Assembly (NCBI GenBank): GCA_964393605.1
Contig: CAYMUL010000031.1
Location: 1 to 40,080, forward strand
Direction: 5' to 3'
Length of the DNA stretch: 40,080 nucleotides
From: CAYMUL01 sp964393605
Lineage (GTDB): Bacteria > Bacteroidota > Ignavibacteria > Ignavibacteriales > Ignavibacteriaceae
The number at the start of each line of letters is the position of its first letter. Positions within the stretch are counted from its first letter, which is position 1. Position numbers and translations under genes: made by a program. Of the stretch, positions 1-7,847 are shown piece after piece. The notes beneath the pieces are model-generated. The model did no database searches, was not told the origin of the DNA, and worked only from the letters and a program-made list of their open reading frames with translations.

Positions 1-177
1 TAGAGCGCAAAAAAAATTATAACGCGGGAATAGCTCAGTTGCCCACCTCGTTCAAATTCTTGAACTCAGTGGTTAAAGTAGAGCGCAAAAAAATTATAAC
101 GCGGGAATAGCTCAGTTGCCCACCTCGTTCAAATTCTTGAACTCAGTGGTTAAAGTAGAGCGCAAAAAAATTATAAC
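1..177 (+). repeat. Tandem 77-78 bp repeats made of tRNA-Gly 5' fragments plus a hairpin insert
   Basis: Two full units (1-78 and 79-155) and a third start (156-177) run directly into the intact tRNA-Gly at 178. Each unit holds a 22-23 nt piece (tagagcgc, an A run, then attataac), the first 18 nt of the tRNA-Gly, and a 37-nt insert. The insert begins where the intact D-loop would continue; after it the tRNA sequence resumes with tagagcgcaa and breaks off before the anticodon. The insert folds into a hairpin (43-72 and 120-149): CCAC/GTGG outer stem, a 3x3 internal loop, GTTCAA/TTGAAC inner stem and an ATTC loop. The units are nearly identical, differing by one A in the A run, so the duplication is recent or maintained, or it is an assembly artefact. 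Confidence 0.85.
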
Positions 178-250
<73 letters not shown>

Positions 251-257
251 CAATTAC

Positions 258-290
258 AAATCCACTTGAGAAAAGTGGATTTGTTTTTTT
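258..290 (+). terminator. Rho-independent terminator after tRNA-Gly
   Basis: A perfect 10-bp stem, aaatccactt (258-267) with aagtggattt (273-282), closes a 5-nt loop and is followed by a T-rich tract at 281-290. It sits 8 nt after the tRNA-Gly end, so it should end that transcript. Confidence 0.9.
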
Positions 291-308
291 ATTCTAAAAT
301 TTTAGATA

Positions 309-388
309 GGCGCTGTATCCCGATAAATCGGGACCAAGGCGGAAGTCTGCAAGACTTCAATTCATCGGTTCAAATCCAATGAATGCTT
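309..388 (+). pseudogene. Degenerate tRNA-Cys copy with a hairpin replacing the D-arm
   Basis: The sequence matches the intact tRNA-Cys at 416-489 over the first 9 nt and again from the caaggcggaag segment through the anticodon arm (GCA at about 349-351) and the T-loop. Eleven nt of the D-arm are replaced by a palindrome, tcccgataaatcggga (318-333). The T-stem and the 3' acceptor strand have diverged, so the GGCGCTG acceptor no longer pairs. It is unlikely to make a functional tRNA. Confidence 0.85.
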
Positions 389-415
389 AAAATAATGTAG
401 AATAAAAAATGATAA

Positions 416-489
416 GGCGCTGTAGCCAAGTGGCCCAAGGCGGAAGTCTGCAAAACTTCTATTCGTCGGTTCAAATCCGACCGGCGCCT
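416..489 (+). tRNA. tRNA-Cys (anticodon GCA)
   Basis: This is a 74-nt cloverleaf. The acceptor arms GGCGCTG and CGGCGCC pair with one G-T, the anticodon stem is GAAGT/ACTTC with GCA at 450-452, and the T-arm is GTCGG/CCGAC. The discriminator is T at 489 and CCA is not encoded. A degenerate copy lies 28 nt upstream. No clear terminator follows; the next gene converges from the minus strand. Confidence 0.97.
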
Positions 490-504
490 CAACTTTCCAA
501 ATTT

Positions 505-909
505 TTATTCTTTGTTCGGATCAACTTCCAATTTTGTTTTGAATTGATCATCCGTAAAATGGACAATCACCGGTTTGTTATCAAATACCTGCATCGATAT
601 CATCATTGCAAAAAGTTTTGCAAAACCGATTGTAGTTGAATCCTTCTCCGCATCTTCTTTTACAACCATCCTGAATTGAAACACTTCGCCGGACTTTGTC
701 AACTGCACAGATTTCGCGTTCCCGTCGAAAAATTTATTTTCAACTAAAAAATTACCAAGCTTGTTTGCTTGATCTTTAGTTACTTGTTCAGTGTAATAAA
801 GTTCACCATTATTGAACTCTAATTTTTCACCGTACATATTTCCTACAAAATAGTTCACACCGAAATAAATTGCAGCGATGAATATGAGTGAGAGAATTAC
901 TTTTTTCAT
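505..909 (-). CDS. Small membrane-anchored hypothetical protein
   Basis: I do not recognise a family for this 134-residue protein. It starts with a short basic end (MKK) and a hydrophobic stretch at about residues 4-25, which fits an uncleaved signal anchor; no lipobox cysteine is present. The remaining ~110 residues are soluble, with mixed charge and an alternating pattern suggesting an alpha/beta fold outside the membrane. It lies 18 nt downstream of the DUF2179-type gene on the same strand, so the two are probably co-transcribed. Its end faces the tRNA-Cys gene. It is real by length, signal-anchor start and position, but its function is unknown. Confidence 0.75.
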   Translation of the reverse strand: MKKVILSLIFIAAIYFGVNYFVGNMYGEKLEFNNGELYYTEQVTKDQANKLGNFLVENKFFDGNAKSVQLTKSGEVFQFRMVVKEDAEKDSTTIGFAKLFAMMISMQVFDNKPVIVHFTDDQFKTKLEVDPNKE

Positions 910-927
910 TTATTTCCTTTCATTGGA

Positions 928-1446
928 TTATTTTCTTGAGCCGTGGATGAAGCCACGCTGAGGCAGTGAGGAATGAACAGTTATGAATGCTTCTTTATCA
1001 ATTTGCTCTGTCATACTAACTACTCTTTTCTGATTCTTTCTTGTTGTAACTAACATGATTACTGCAACACCGCCGCGGCTTCCTTCGCCGGGAAGTATCG
1101 TTACGCCGAATTGTTCTACTCTTAATTTATCGGCTATCGCATCTGTGCTATATTTAGAGATGATATTTATTTGCACGAAACCCAAGCCGACTTTCTGCTC
1201 CATCCAAATGCCAAAAATATTTCCCAAAGCAAAGCCGAGTGCATATCCAATCATGTTGTAATAGTTGTCAAGGTGTTGAAAAATAAATCGGATTGCAAAA
1301 ACCCAGATTAGCACTTCAACAAACCCGATGATTCCTGCAGTATATTTTCTTCCTTGCACAACAAGAATTGTTCTAAAAGTTCCCAAACTCACATCGCCGA
1401 TTCTCATCATCATTATAATAAAAGGACCCAAAACTGAGTCGAGCAT
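928..1446 (-). CDS. DUF2179/UPF0316-type membrane protein
   Basis: The 172-residue protein has three hydrophobic segments in the first ~90 residues, then a soluble C-terminal domain. The N-terminal pattern (RIGDVSLGTFRTILVVQGRK) and the soluble segment containing GVTILPGEGSRGG followed by VVTTRK-like residues are typical of the UPF0316 family: an integral membrane domain (DUF5698-like) joined to DUF2179, a small ferredoxin-fold domain also found in YitT-type proteins. The family's molecular role is not established; a regulatory ligand-binding role for DUF2179 is inference. It is divergent from pcm (67 nt between start codons), so the two promoters share that gap. Confidence 0.88.
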   Translation of the reverse strand: MLDSVLGPFIIMMMRIGDVSLGTFRTILVVQGRKYTAGIIGFVEVLIWVFAIRFIFQHLDNYYNMIGYALGFALGNIFGIWMEQKVGLGFVQINIISKYSTDAIADKLRVEQFGVTILPGEGSRGGVAVIMLVTTRKNQKRVVSMTEQIDKEAFITVHSSLPQRGFIHGSRK

Positions 1447-1513
1447 TCTTTATCCTTCATTTTAAATAAAATCAGTTGCAATTTAGAAAAGAAAAAAATT
1501 AAAATTTTAAACG

Positions 1514-2161
1514 ATGTACGAAAAAGAAAGAAAACAACTTGTCGATAAACTGAGCCGAAAAGGTATTACAGATGCCGCAGTACTTGATGCTATTAATCGA
1601 GTTGAGCGTCATCTATTTGTGGCAGAAGCATTTCTTCCCCGCGCTTATTATGATGTTGCGCTCCCAATCGGAATGGAACAAACAATTTCTCAACCTTATA
1701 CTGTTGCAGTGATGACTTCACTTTTAGATGTAAAAAAGGATTACAAAATTTTGGAGATAGGAACGGGTTCCGGTTATCAAGCGGCGATTTTATCAGCGAT
1801 GGGTGCAAATGTTTATTCAATCGAAAGAGTATTTGAATTATATCAACGTACTTTAAAACTTTTAGAAAAAATGAATTACCGCGTTAATATGAAATGCGGA
1901 GATGGAACGATTGGTTGGAGTGAATTCGCACAGTTCGATGGAATAATAGTTACTGCCGGCGGACCCGAAAAAATTCCGGACGCTCTGAAGAAACAGCTTG
2001 TAGTTGGCGGGAAATTGGTTATTCCTATCGGAAATAGAATTTCGCAAACACTTACAGTCGTAACAAAATTAGATGATTCGGAATTCTCCTGCGAAAAAAT
2101 TCCGGAGTTCACATTTGTTCCCTTAATTGGAAAAGAAGGTTGGGAAAAAAAGCAATTGTAA
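1514..2161 (+). CDS. pcm: Protein-L-isoaspartate O-methyltransferase
   Basis: This cytosolic enzyme methylates isoaspartyl residues from S-adenosylmethionine to start repair of aged proteins. The 215-residue length is normal for the bacterial family. Hallmarks seen are the QTISQP substrate-side motif at residues 56-61 and SAM-binding motif I, EIGTGSGYQA, at 81-90, followed by an acidic residue after the next strand (SIER). A later GGKLVIPIG segment is the usual C-terminal strand. The ATG at 1514 follows an AT-rich leader. Its 3' end overlaps the proposed miaA start by 22 nt, making it the first gene of an operon that runs to 6713. Confidence 0.95.
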   Translation: MYEKERKQLVDKLSRKGITDAAVLDAINRVERHLFVAEAFLPRAYYDVALPIGMEQTISQPYTVAVMTSLLDVKKDYKILEIGTGSGYQAAILSAMGANVYSIERVFELYQRTLKLLEKMNYRVNMKCGDGTIGWSEFAQFDGIIVTAGGPEKIPDALKKQLVVGGKLVIPIGNRISQTLTVVTKLDDSEFSCEKIPEFTFVPLIGKEGWEKKQL

Positions 2162-3078
2162 TAGTCGGTGCAACCGCTACAGGAAAAAGCGATGTTGCAT
2201 TTGAACTTGCAAAAGTTTTAGGCACAGATATAATTTCTGCGGATAGTCGACAATTTTTCTGTGAAATGAATATCGGCACCGCAAAGCCGCATGAACATTG
2301 GTTAAACCGGATCAAGCATCATTTTGTAAATCATCTTTCAATTGTTGAAGAGTTCAATGTGTATCAGTTTAGGAAAGAAGCGCGCATAGTTTTGGAAACA
2401 CTCTTCAATCGAAATAAAGTTCCCATAATAGTCGGCGGTTCCGGATTGTATATTCGCGCGCTGGTTCAAGGAATAATTGAGCACGAAGCTATCGATGAAA
2501 AAATTCAAAGTGATCTTCTCGCAAAAAAAAATAGTAAAGGAAAAGAATTTCTTTACGAAGAATTGCATAGAGTTGATCCGAAATCTGCCGCAACGATGTT
2601 ACCTCAAAATTGGAAGAGGGTGATTCGTGCGCTCGAAGTTTTTTATCAGACAGGCAAACCAATTTCGCAACATTTTGAAGAACAAGAATCGGAAAGTGAA
2701 ATAGAATTTTTGCAGTTCGGATTAAAATGGGAGCGAGCAAAACTTTATGAGAGAATCAATCTCCGCGTTGATAAAATGATTGAAGATGGTTTGGTTGATG
2801 AAGTAAAATCTTTACAAAAGAAATTTCCGAATTACAATCTGAACGCTTTGAATACTGTCGGTTACAAAGAAATTTTCAGTTACTTAAAAAACGAAATTGA
2901 ACTTGAAGAGGCAATTCGTCTCGTTAAAAGAAATTCGCGGCATTATGCGAAACGGCAATTAACATGGTTCAAAAAAGATGTATCGATTCAATGGATTGAT
3001 TGCACAGAAAATTTTTCTCCAAAAAAAATTGCACATGAAATCTTGGGCAAGCTAAGCGGATTTTCTTCTTATATTTAG
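2140..3078 (+). CDS. miaA: tRNA dimethylallyltransferase
   Basis: MiaA transfers a dimethylallyl group to A37 of tRNAs that read codons starting with U. The 312-residue length is typical. The P-loop GATATGKS is at residues 10-17 and the conserved SADSRQ segment is at 33-38; LNTVGYKE and the C-terminal KRNSRHYAKRQLTWF segment are also family features. The start is a TTG at 2140 inside the end of pcm, since no ATG or GTG lies upstream of the P-loop in this frame. A purine-rich AGAAGG sits immediately before it, closer than usual, so translation may be coupled to pcm. The protein identity is firm; the exact start is less so. Confidence 0.95.
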   Translation: MGKKAIVIVGATATGKSDVAFELAKVLGTDIISADSRQFFCEMNIGTAKPHEHWLNRIKHHFVNHLSIVEEFNVYQFRKEARIVLETLFNRNKVPIIVGGSGLYIRALVQGIIEHEAIDEKIQSDLLAKKNSKGKEFLYEELHRVDPKSAATMLPQNWKRVIRALEVFYQTGKPISQHFEEQESESEIEFLQFGLKWERAKLYERINLRVDKMIEDGLVDEVKSLQKKFPNYNLNALNTVGYKEIFSYLKNEIELEEAIRLVKRNSRHYAKRQLTWFKKDVSIQWIDCTENFSPKKIAHEILGKLSGFSSYI

Positions 3079-3097
3079 CCCTCAAAAAAAAAGAATT

Positions 3098-4462
3098 ATG
3101 AATAAAGAATTTATCCGAATAGCGTCCGGTCAAGGATTTTGGGGAGACTTAATTGAAGCACCCTACATGCAAGTTACACGCGGCGATGTTGATTATCTCG
3201 TTATGGATTATCTCGCTGAAGTTACGATGTCTATTCTTCAAAAACAGAAAAACAAAAATCCGCAATTCGGATACGCTCGCGACATTCCCGAATTGATGAA
3301 AAGAATTCTTCCCGTTTGTAAAGAGAAGAATATAAAAATTATCACTAACGGCGGCGGCGTTAATCCGAAGGGCTGTGCCGAAGCGGTTAAAACTGTTGCC
3401 TCATCTCTCGGTTTAAAAAATGTAAAGATCGCAGTAATCACCGGCGACGATATTAAAGACAATTTGAACAATCTCATTTCTCGCGGTTCAACTTTGAACA
3501 ATATGGAAACGGGAGAATCGATTGAAAAAATTAAAGATAAAATTCTCAGTGCCAATGTTTATTTCGGTGCGTTCCCGATTGTTAAAGCACTTCAAATGGG
3601 TGCGGATATTGTAATCACCGGGAGAACTACAGATACAGGTTTAACTCTTGCACCGATGATTTACGAATTCGGATGGACGAAAACTGATTACGATTTGCTC
3701 TCCGCAGGAACGGTTGCCGGTCATATTCTTGAATGTGGTGCGCAAGCTTCCGGTGGAAATTTTTTGGGTGATTGGCAATCGATAGAAAATTTTGCCGAGA
3801 TTGGATTTCCGATTGCCGAAGCATATCCGAACGGCGATGTGATAATTACGAAACATGATTCGCTCGGCGGAAGAGTTTCGGTTGAAACAATTTCGGAACA
3901 GTTGCTCTACGAGATCGGCAATCCAGAATTGTACATTACTCCCGATTGTGTAGCGGATTTCACTTCAATACATTTAGAAAATCTCGGTAAAGATCGTGTA
4001 AAAGTTCACTCCATAAAAGGGAAAGCTGAAACTGAATTTTACAAAGTATCATGTTCGTATGCCGATGGATATTCGGCTTCATCGTCGTTGACTTATACCT
4101 GGCCTCAAGCAATCACGAAAGCAAAAGCCGCAGATAAAATTTTGAGAAAAAGATTAGAACTTCTCGGACTAAGTTTCGAGGAGATTAGGAGCGAAATACA
4201 AGGCTACAATGCATGTCATGGACCTCTTGCAAAAGAATTCAGTGAAGATGAATTGAACGAAGTTGTGTTAAGAATTGCAGTTCGTTCGAAAGATTATAAC
4301 TCGGTCGAAAGATTCGGAAAAGAAATTGCGCCGTTGATATTAACAGGTCCGCCGGCAGTAACCGGTTTTGCGGGCGGTCGTCCGAAGCCGAGCGAAGTTG
4401 TTGCATATTGGCCCGCGCTGATTAAAAAAGAACTTGTTACCCCAATTGTAGAGATGGTGTAG
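3098..4462 (+). CDS. AtuA-like acyl-CoA/terpene utilisation protein (DUF1446)
   Basis: The 454-residue protein matches the AtuA-type DUF1446 family. It opens with IASGQGFWGD, followed by RGDVDYLVMDYLAE, then ITNGGGVNPKGC, ITGDD, ITGRTTDTGLTL and CGAQASGGNF, all glycine-rich blocks of the family. AtuA was named from acyclic terpene (citronellol/geraniol) utilisation in Pseudomonas; its exact chemistry is not settled, and many relatives sit in acyl-CoA degradation contexts. Here it stands among housekeeping genes with no recognisable terpene genes. The small partner domain is encoded 1 nt downstream as a separate gene. It starts at ATG 3098, 19 nt after miaA. Confidence 0.88.
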   Translation: MNKEFIRIASGQGFWGDLIEAPYMQVTRGDVDYLVMDYLAEVTMSILQKQKNKNPQFGYARDIPELMKRILPVCKEKNIKIITNGGGVNPKGCAEAVKTVASSLGLKNVKIAVITGDDIKDNLNNLISRGSTLNNMETGESIEKIKDKILSANVYFGAFPIVKALQMGADIVITGRTTDTGLTLAPMIYEFGWTKTDYDLLSAGTVAGHILECGAQASGGNFLGDWQSIENFAEIGFPIAEAYPNGDVIITKHDSLGGRVSVETISEQLLYEIGNPELYITPDCVADFTSIHLENLGKDRVKVHSIKGKAETEFYKVSCSYADGYSASSSLTYTWPQAITKAKAADKILRKRLELLGLSFEEIRSEIQGYNACHGPLAKEFSEDELNEVVLRIAVRSKDYNSVERFGKEIAPLILTGPPAVTGFAGGRPKPSEVVAYWPALIKKELVTPIVEMV

Positions 4463-4463
4463 A

Positions 4464-4811
4464 ATGAAAATTAAATTAATAGAAATTGCGCACGGTAGAA
4501 GCGGCGATAAAGGAGATGCGGCAAACGTCGGCATCATTGCCTATAATAAAGATGGTTATGAATTTCTTTCATCCCTTCTTACAAAAGAAAAAGTAAAAAA
4601 ATATTTTGTTGGAGTTTGCCTCGGCGAAGTTGAGAGATATGAACTACCAAATTTGAACGCATTGAATTTTATTTTGAATAACACACTCGGCGGAGGCGGA
4701 ACAGTTTCGCTAAAGCTGGATGCGCAGGGAAAAACTCTCGCTGCCGCATTATTGCGAATGGAAGTTGATGTCGATGAATCGATTATTATCAGAATGAAAC
4801 GAAAGAATTAG
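4464..4811 (+). CDS. AtuA C-terminal-like ferredoxin-fold protein
   Basis: The 115-residue protein corresponds to the small domain that follows DUF1446 in AtuA-type proteins. The diagnostic motif is HGRSGDKGDAANVGI at residues 10-24; LNFILNNTLGGGG and LDAQGKTLAAALL are the other conserved blocks. In Pseudomonas-type AtuA this segment is part of the same polypeptide as far as I recall; here it is a separate gene whose ATG follows the stop of the large subunit by 1 nt. The two products probably form one complex. The function is inferred only from the partner. Confidence 0.87.
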   Translation: MKIKLIEIAHGRSGDKGDAANVGIIAYNKDGYEFLSSLLTKEKVKKYFVGVCLGEVERYELPNLNALNFILNNTLGGGGTVSLKLDAQGKTLAAALLRMEVDVDESIIIRMKRKN

Positions 4812-4824
4812 AAAAGGAAACGAA

Positions 4825-5926
4825 ATGTTTGTTGATGAAATAAGTTTATTAAAAGCAAATCAAAAAAAAATTTCCTCACTACGAGGTTATCTTTAACTTA
4901 GATAAAAAAGAAACACGGGTAAAAGAACTCGAATCAAAAACGGAAGAATCAAATTTTTGGAGCGATCAGAAATCTGCGCAAAAAATTCTTCAAGAAATCA
5001 AATCGCTTCAAGTCTGGATTAATGCATGGAGGGAATTAGAATCCAAAGCAAATGAAATTTCAGAACTCATAGAACTCGCCTCACTTGAAGAAGAAGAATC
5101 TTTAACCCAAGAAATTCAAAAAGAATTAAATACACTTGCCGCAAAAGTAGATGCACTCGAATTCAAAACTATGCTGAGCGGAAATGATGACGATAAAAAT
5201 TGTATACTCTCAATTCACTCCGGCGCCGGTGGAACCGAAGCGCAAGATTGGGCTGATATGCTTCTTCGGATGTATCTGCGGTATGCGGAACGGAGCGGCT
5301 TTCAGGCGAGTATTGTCGATATGCTCGATGGAGACGGAGCCGGAATTAAAAGCGCAACTGTGGAAATTATCGGTGACTATTCTTACGGATTTATGAAAGC
5401 CGAAAACGGAGTTCATCGTCTTGTTAGAATTTCTCCTTTCGATGCTAATAAAAAACGTCATACTTCGTTTGCATCTGTTTTTGTAATTCCCGAAATTGAT
5501 GACACAATTGAAATAGATATTAATCCCGCGGATTTGAGAATAGACACATTTCGCTCCGGAGGAAAAGGCGGGCAGAACGTGAACAAAGTGGAGACTGCCG
5601 TGCGAATAACACACATCCCCACAGGCGTTGTTGCCGCTTGCCAAAGTGAAAGATCACAAACACAAAATAAAACCCGTGCGATGAAACTTTTAAAATCTAA
5701 ACTTTATCAAATCGAAGTTGAAAAGCAAACAGCCGAATTGAATGAAGTGGAAAAATCTAAAATGAAAATTGAGTGGGGAAGTCAAATTCGTTCTTATGTT
5801 TTTCATCCTTATAATATGGTGAAGGATCATAGAACTGACGTTGAAACTTCCGATACTCAAGGCGTTATGGATGGAGACTTGGATAAATTCATAAAAACTT
5901 ATTTGCAAAAATTCAATGAAAATTAA
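4825..5926 (+). CDS. prfB: Peptide chain release factor 2, expressed by +1 programmed frameshift
   Basis: RF2 ends translation at UGA and UAA codons. Frame one runs from ATG 4825 for 23 codons ending ...LRGYL and stops at TAA 4894-4896. Skipping T4894 gives a frame that reads AAC from 4895 without a break to the stop at 5926, for 366 residues in all (E. coli RF2 has 365). The anticodon-mimic tripeptide SPF falls at about residues 203-205 and the catalytic GGQ at about 248-250, almost exactly the E. coli positions. The start has AAGGAAA just upstream. The gene lies 13 nt after the AtuA-like pair and 11 nt before the cNMP-binding gene. A gene caller would probably begin it wrongly at 5171. Confidence 0.96.
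4883..4897 (+). promoter_or_regulatory. RF2 programmed +1 frameshift site with a UAA stop
   Basis: The site reads GAGGT-TAT-CTT-TAA-C. A Shine-Dalgarno-like GAGGT sits 3 nt before the slippery CTT, as in the classic E. coli site (AGGGGG-TAT-CTT-TGA-C). The peptide context LRGYL is the same as in E. coli RF2. The stop codon is TAA rather than TGA. RF1 also reads UAA, so feedback by RF2 level alone would be weakened. Confidence 0.9.
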
Positions 5927-5937
5927 GAAAGGTACTT

Positions 5938-6303
5938 ATGCAAAAATTTGATGCAGGCGATATTTTGATCGCCGATGGAAGTATGGATAATCATCTTTAT
6001 ATTTTGATTTCAGGGAAAGTCGGAGTTTATAAGGGGAACAGGAAAATTGCTGAAACAGCGCAAAGTGGTTCAATCATCGGTGAGATGAGTGTAATCTTAA
6101 ATCGCCCGAGAACCGCAACAATAAAAGCCCTCGAACCTACCGTTGTAATTGTGATCGAAGGGAATATTGATAATCTCATCAAGAACCATCCCGATGTTTC
6201 AAAGAAAATTATGATCAATCTTGCTGACAGACTCGCGAAGACTACAACGGACTTATACAGTGTTACTCACTTCATTGACGCTCGTATTCCGATTGAGGAA
6301 TGA
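5938..6303 (+). CDS. Stand-alone cyclic-nucleotide-binding domain protein
   Basis: The 121-residue protein is a single cNMP-binding beta-barrel with its C-terminal helix and no output domain. The phosphate-binding cassette is visible as GEMSVILNRPRTAT at residues 48-61, with the usual GE at the start and RTA at the end, so ligand binding looks intact. It begins with FDAGDIL and DHLYILISGKV-like barrel strands typical of CRP/FNR regulators but has no helix-turn-helix. It is 11 nt after prfB and overlaps yjbQ by 4 nt (ATGA), so it is co-translated with it. It probably acts as a sensor partner for another protein; the ligand is unknown. Confidence 0.88.
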   Translation: MQKFDAGDILIADGSMDNHLYILISGKVGVYKGNRKIAETAQSGSIIGEMSVILNRPRTATIKALEPTVVIVIEGNIDNLIKNHPDVSKKIMINLADRLAKTTTDLYSVTHFIDARIPIEE

Positions 6304-6713
6304 AAACAACAACTGAATATCTTTGGTTTTATACTCAGAAAAAAAGAGAATACATCAACATCACTGCTGATGTTGAAGAAATCCTTTACAAAAGCGGAAT
6401 TAAGGAGGGAATGATTCTCGTCTCGGCGATGCATATTACTGCAGGAGTTTATGTTAATGATGCCGAGAGTGGTTTGATCCAGGATATTGACGAGTGGCTC
6501 GAGAAACTTGCACCGTTCAATCCAAACTACAGACATCATCGCACCGGCGAGGATAACGGCGATGCTCACTTGAAAAATTTACTCGTGCATCATCAAGTTA
6601 TTATTCCCGTTACAAACGGCAAACTTGATTTCGGCCCCTGGCAGCAAGTTTATTATGCGGAGTTCGATGGACAGCGGAAGAAGCGGGTAATCGTTAAAGT
6701 GATGGGAGAATAA
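6300..6713 (+). CDS. yjbQ: YjbQ/UPF0047 family protein (secondary thiamine-phosphate synthase type)
   Basis: The 137-residue length is normal for this small, metal-associated beta-sandwich family. Conserved segments are SAMHITAGVYVND at residues 43-55, the YRHHRTGEDNGDAHLKN block with clustered histidines, and DFGPWQQVYYAEFDG near the end. Some members show weak thiamine-phosphate synthase activity, which gave the family its annotation; the physiological role is uncertain. The start ATG overlaps the stop of the preceding gene by 4 nt. It ends the operon that began at pcm and converges on the menC-like gene 30 nt away. No thiamine genes or riboswitch are nearby. Confidence 0.9.
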   Translation: MKTTTEYLWFYTQKKREYINITADVEEILYKSGIKEGMILVSAMHITAGVYVNDAESGLIQDIDEWLEKLAPFNPNYRHHRTGEDNGDAHLKNLLVHHQVIIPVTNGKLDFGPWQQVYYAEFDGQRKKRVIVKVMGE

Positions 6714-6743
6714 TTTTCGTTTTTTTTGTTTCAAAAACTGAAA

Positions 6744-7847
6744 TCAAAAAATAATTTTCTTTACCGTTACTTTTTCAAGCATCGATAAATTCACTTCCAC
6801 TCCAATGCCCGGTTTAATCGGCACATCCATTGTACCATCACTATTCACAACAAACTCGGGCTCAACAATGTCATGCGTATAATATCGTTTGCTCGCAGAA
6901 ATATCTCCGGGCAAAGTAAAATTTGAGAGTGAAGCGAGTGCAACGTTTCCGGCGCGCCCGATACCCGATTCAAGCATTCCTCCATGCCAAACGGGAATTT
7001 TATTCGATGCACAATAATCGTGTATCAACTTTGATTCGGTAAAACCACCGACGCGACCTGGTTTAATATTGATAATTCGGCAACTTTCCAATTCAACTGC
7101 GGCTTGTGTATCACCGAGAGAATGAATGCTTTCATCCAAACAAATTGCAGTCTTCAATTCGCGTTGAAGTTTTGAGTGTTCAAAAATATCTTCATATCCA
7201 AGCGGCTGCTCGATGAGAAGCAAATTGTATTCATCCATTTCTTTAAAGAGATTGATGTCTTCAATTTTATAAGCGGAATTTGCATCAACTTGAAGCAGCA
7301 AATCAGTGAATTCATTTCTCAACGCTTTAACAAATTGAAGATCGTTTTCCGGTGCAATTTTAATTTTAATTCGTCGATATCCTTCGTGAAGATAATTTTC
7401 AACTTTCTTAATTAACTCCGAGACGGAAGATTGAATGCCGATGCTCACGCCGACTTCAATTTTTTTTCGTGTGCCACCCAACAATTGGGAGAGAGAAATA
7501 TTTTTTGACTTCGCGAACAAATCCCACAAAGCGGCTTCAAGTCCGGCTTTAGCCATTCGATGTCCGCGCACATTTGAATATGAAATTATCGCTTCATTGA
7601 TGCTCGTTAAATTTTTTCCAAGAATAGCAGGTATGAGAAAATCGGAAAGGATGTGCCATGCAGTTGCAACAGTTTCGGGAGAGTAGAAAGGTGTGGCTTC
7701 TGCAACTGATTCTCCCCATCCGGTTAATCCTTCACCGTCAACTCGAACGATAATATGTTCTTCATCGTATTCGGTTCCCATCGAAGTTGTGAACGGAGAA
7801 ACCAATTCCATTTTTATGTGGCGAAGTTCAATCTTGTCTATTTTCAT
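6744..7847 (-). CDS. menC: MenC/N-succinylamino acid racemase-type enolase superfamily enzyme
   Basis: The 367-residue protein has the full enolase-superfamily catalytic set: KxK at residues 161-163, metal ligands D188, E213 and D238, and the second base K262 in NIKPGRVGG. The PVWHGGMLESGIGRAGN block (285-301) and overall layout match the MenC type 2 group, which covers o-succinylbenzoate synthase (menaquinone pathway) and N-succinylamino acid racemase. No other men gene is present. The gene overlaps the aminotransferase stop by 4 nt, so a role in amino acid racemisation is an alternative to menaquinone synthesis. It is the last gene of the 11234-6744 run. Confidence 0.88.
   Translation of the reverse strand: MKIDKIELRHIKMELVSPFTTSMGTEYDEEHIIVRVDGEGLTGWGESVAEATPFYSPETVATAWHILSDFLIPAILGKNLTSINEAIISYSNVRGHRMAKAGLEAALWDLFAKSKNISLSQLLGGTRKKIEVGVSIGIQSSVSELIKKVENYLHEGYRRIKIKIAPENDLQFVKALRNEFTDLLLQVDANSAYKIEDINLFKEMDEYNLLLIEQPLGYEDIFEHSKLQRELKTAICLDESIHSLGDTQAAVELESCRIINIKPGRVGGFTESKLIHDYCASNKIPVWHGGMLESGIGRAGNVALASLSNFTLPGDISASKRYYTHDIVEPEFVVNSDGTMDVPIKPGIGVEVNLSMLEKVTVKKIIF

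Noticed and set aside
1..177. CRISPR-like array because of regular 77-78 bp periodicity
   Set aside because: The units are wholly identical with no unique spacers and consist of tRNA fragments; no cas genes are present.
409..639. Possible 76-residue plus-strand protein
   Set aside because: It runs through the tRNA-Cys gene and the antisense of the small membrane protein gene, and its composition is not protein-like.
5210..5644. 144-residue minus-strand reading frame
   Set aside because: It is the shadow of prfB, whose motifs are intact on the plus strand.
4825..5926. prfB looks like a frameshifted pseudogene
   Set aside because: The break falls exactly at the conserved RF2 recoding site with SD-like element and CTT, and the joined product has normal length and motif positions.
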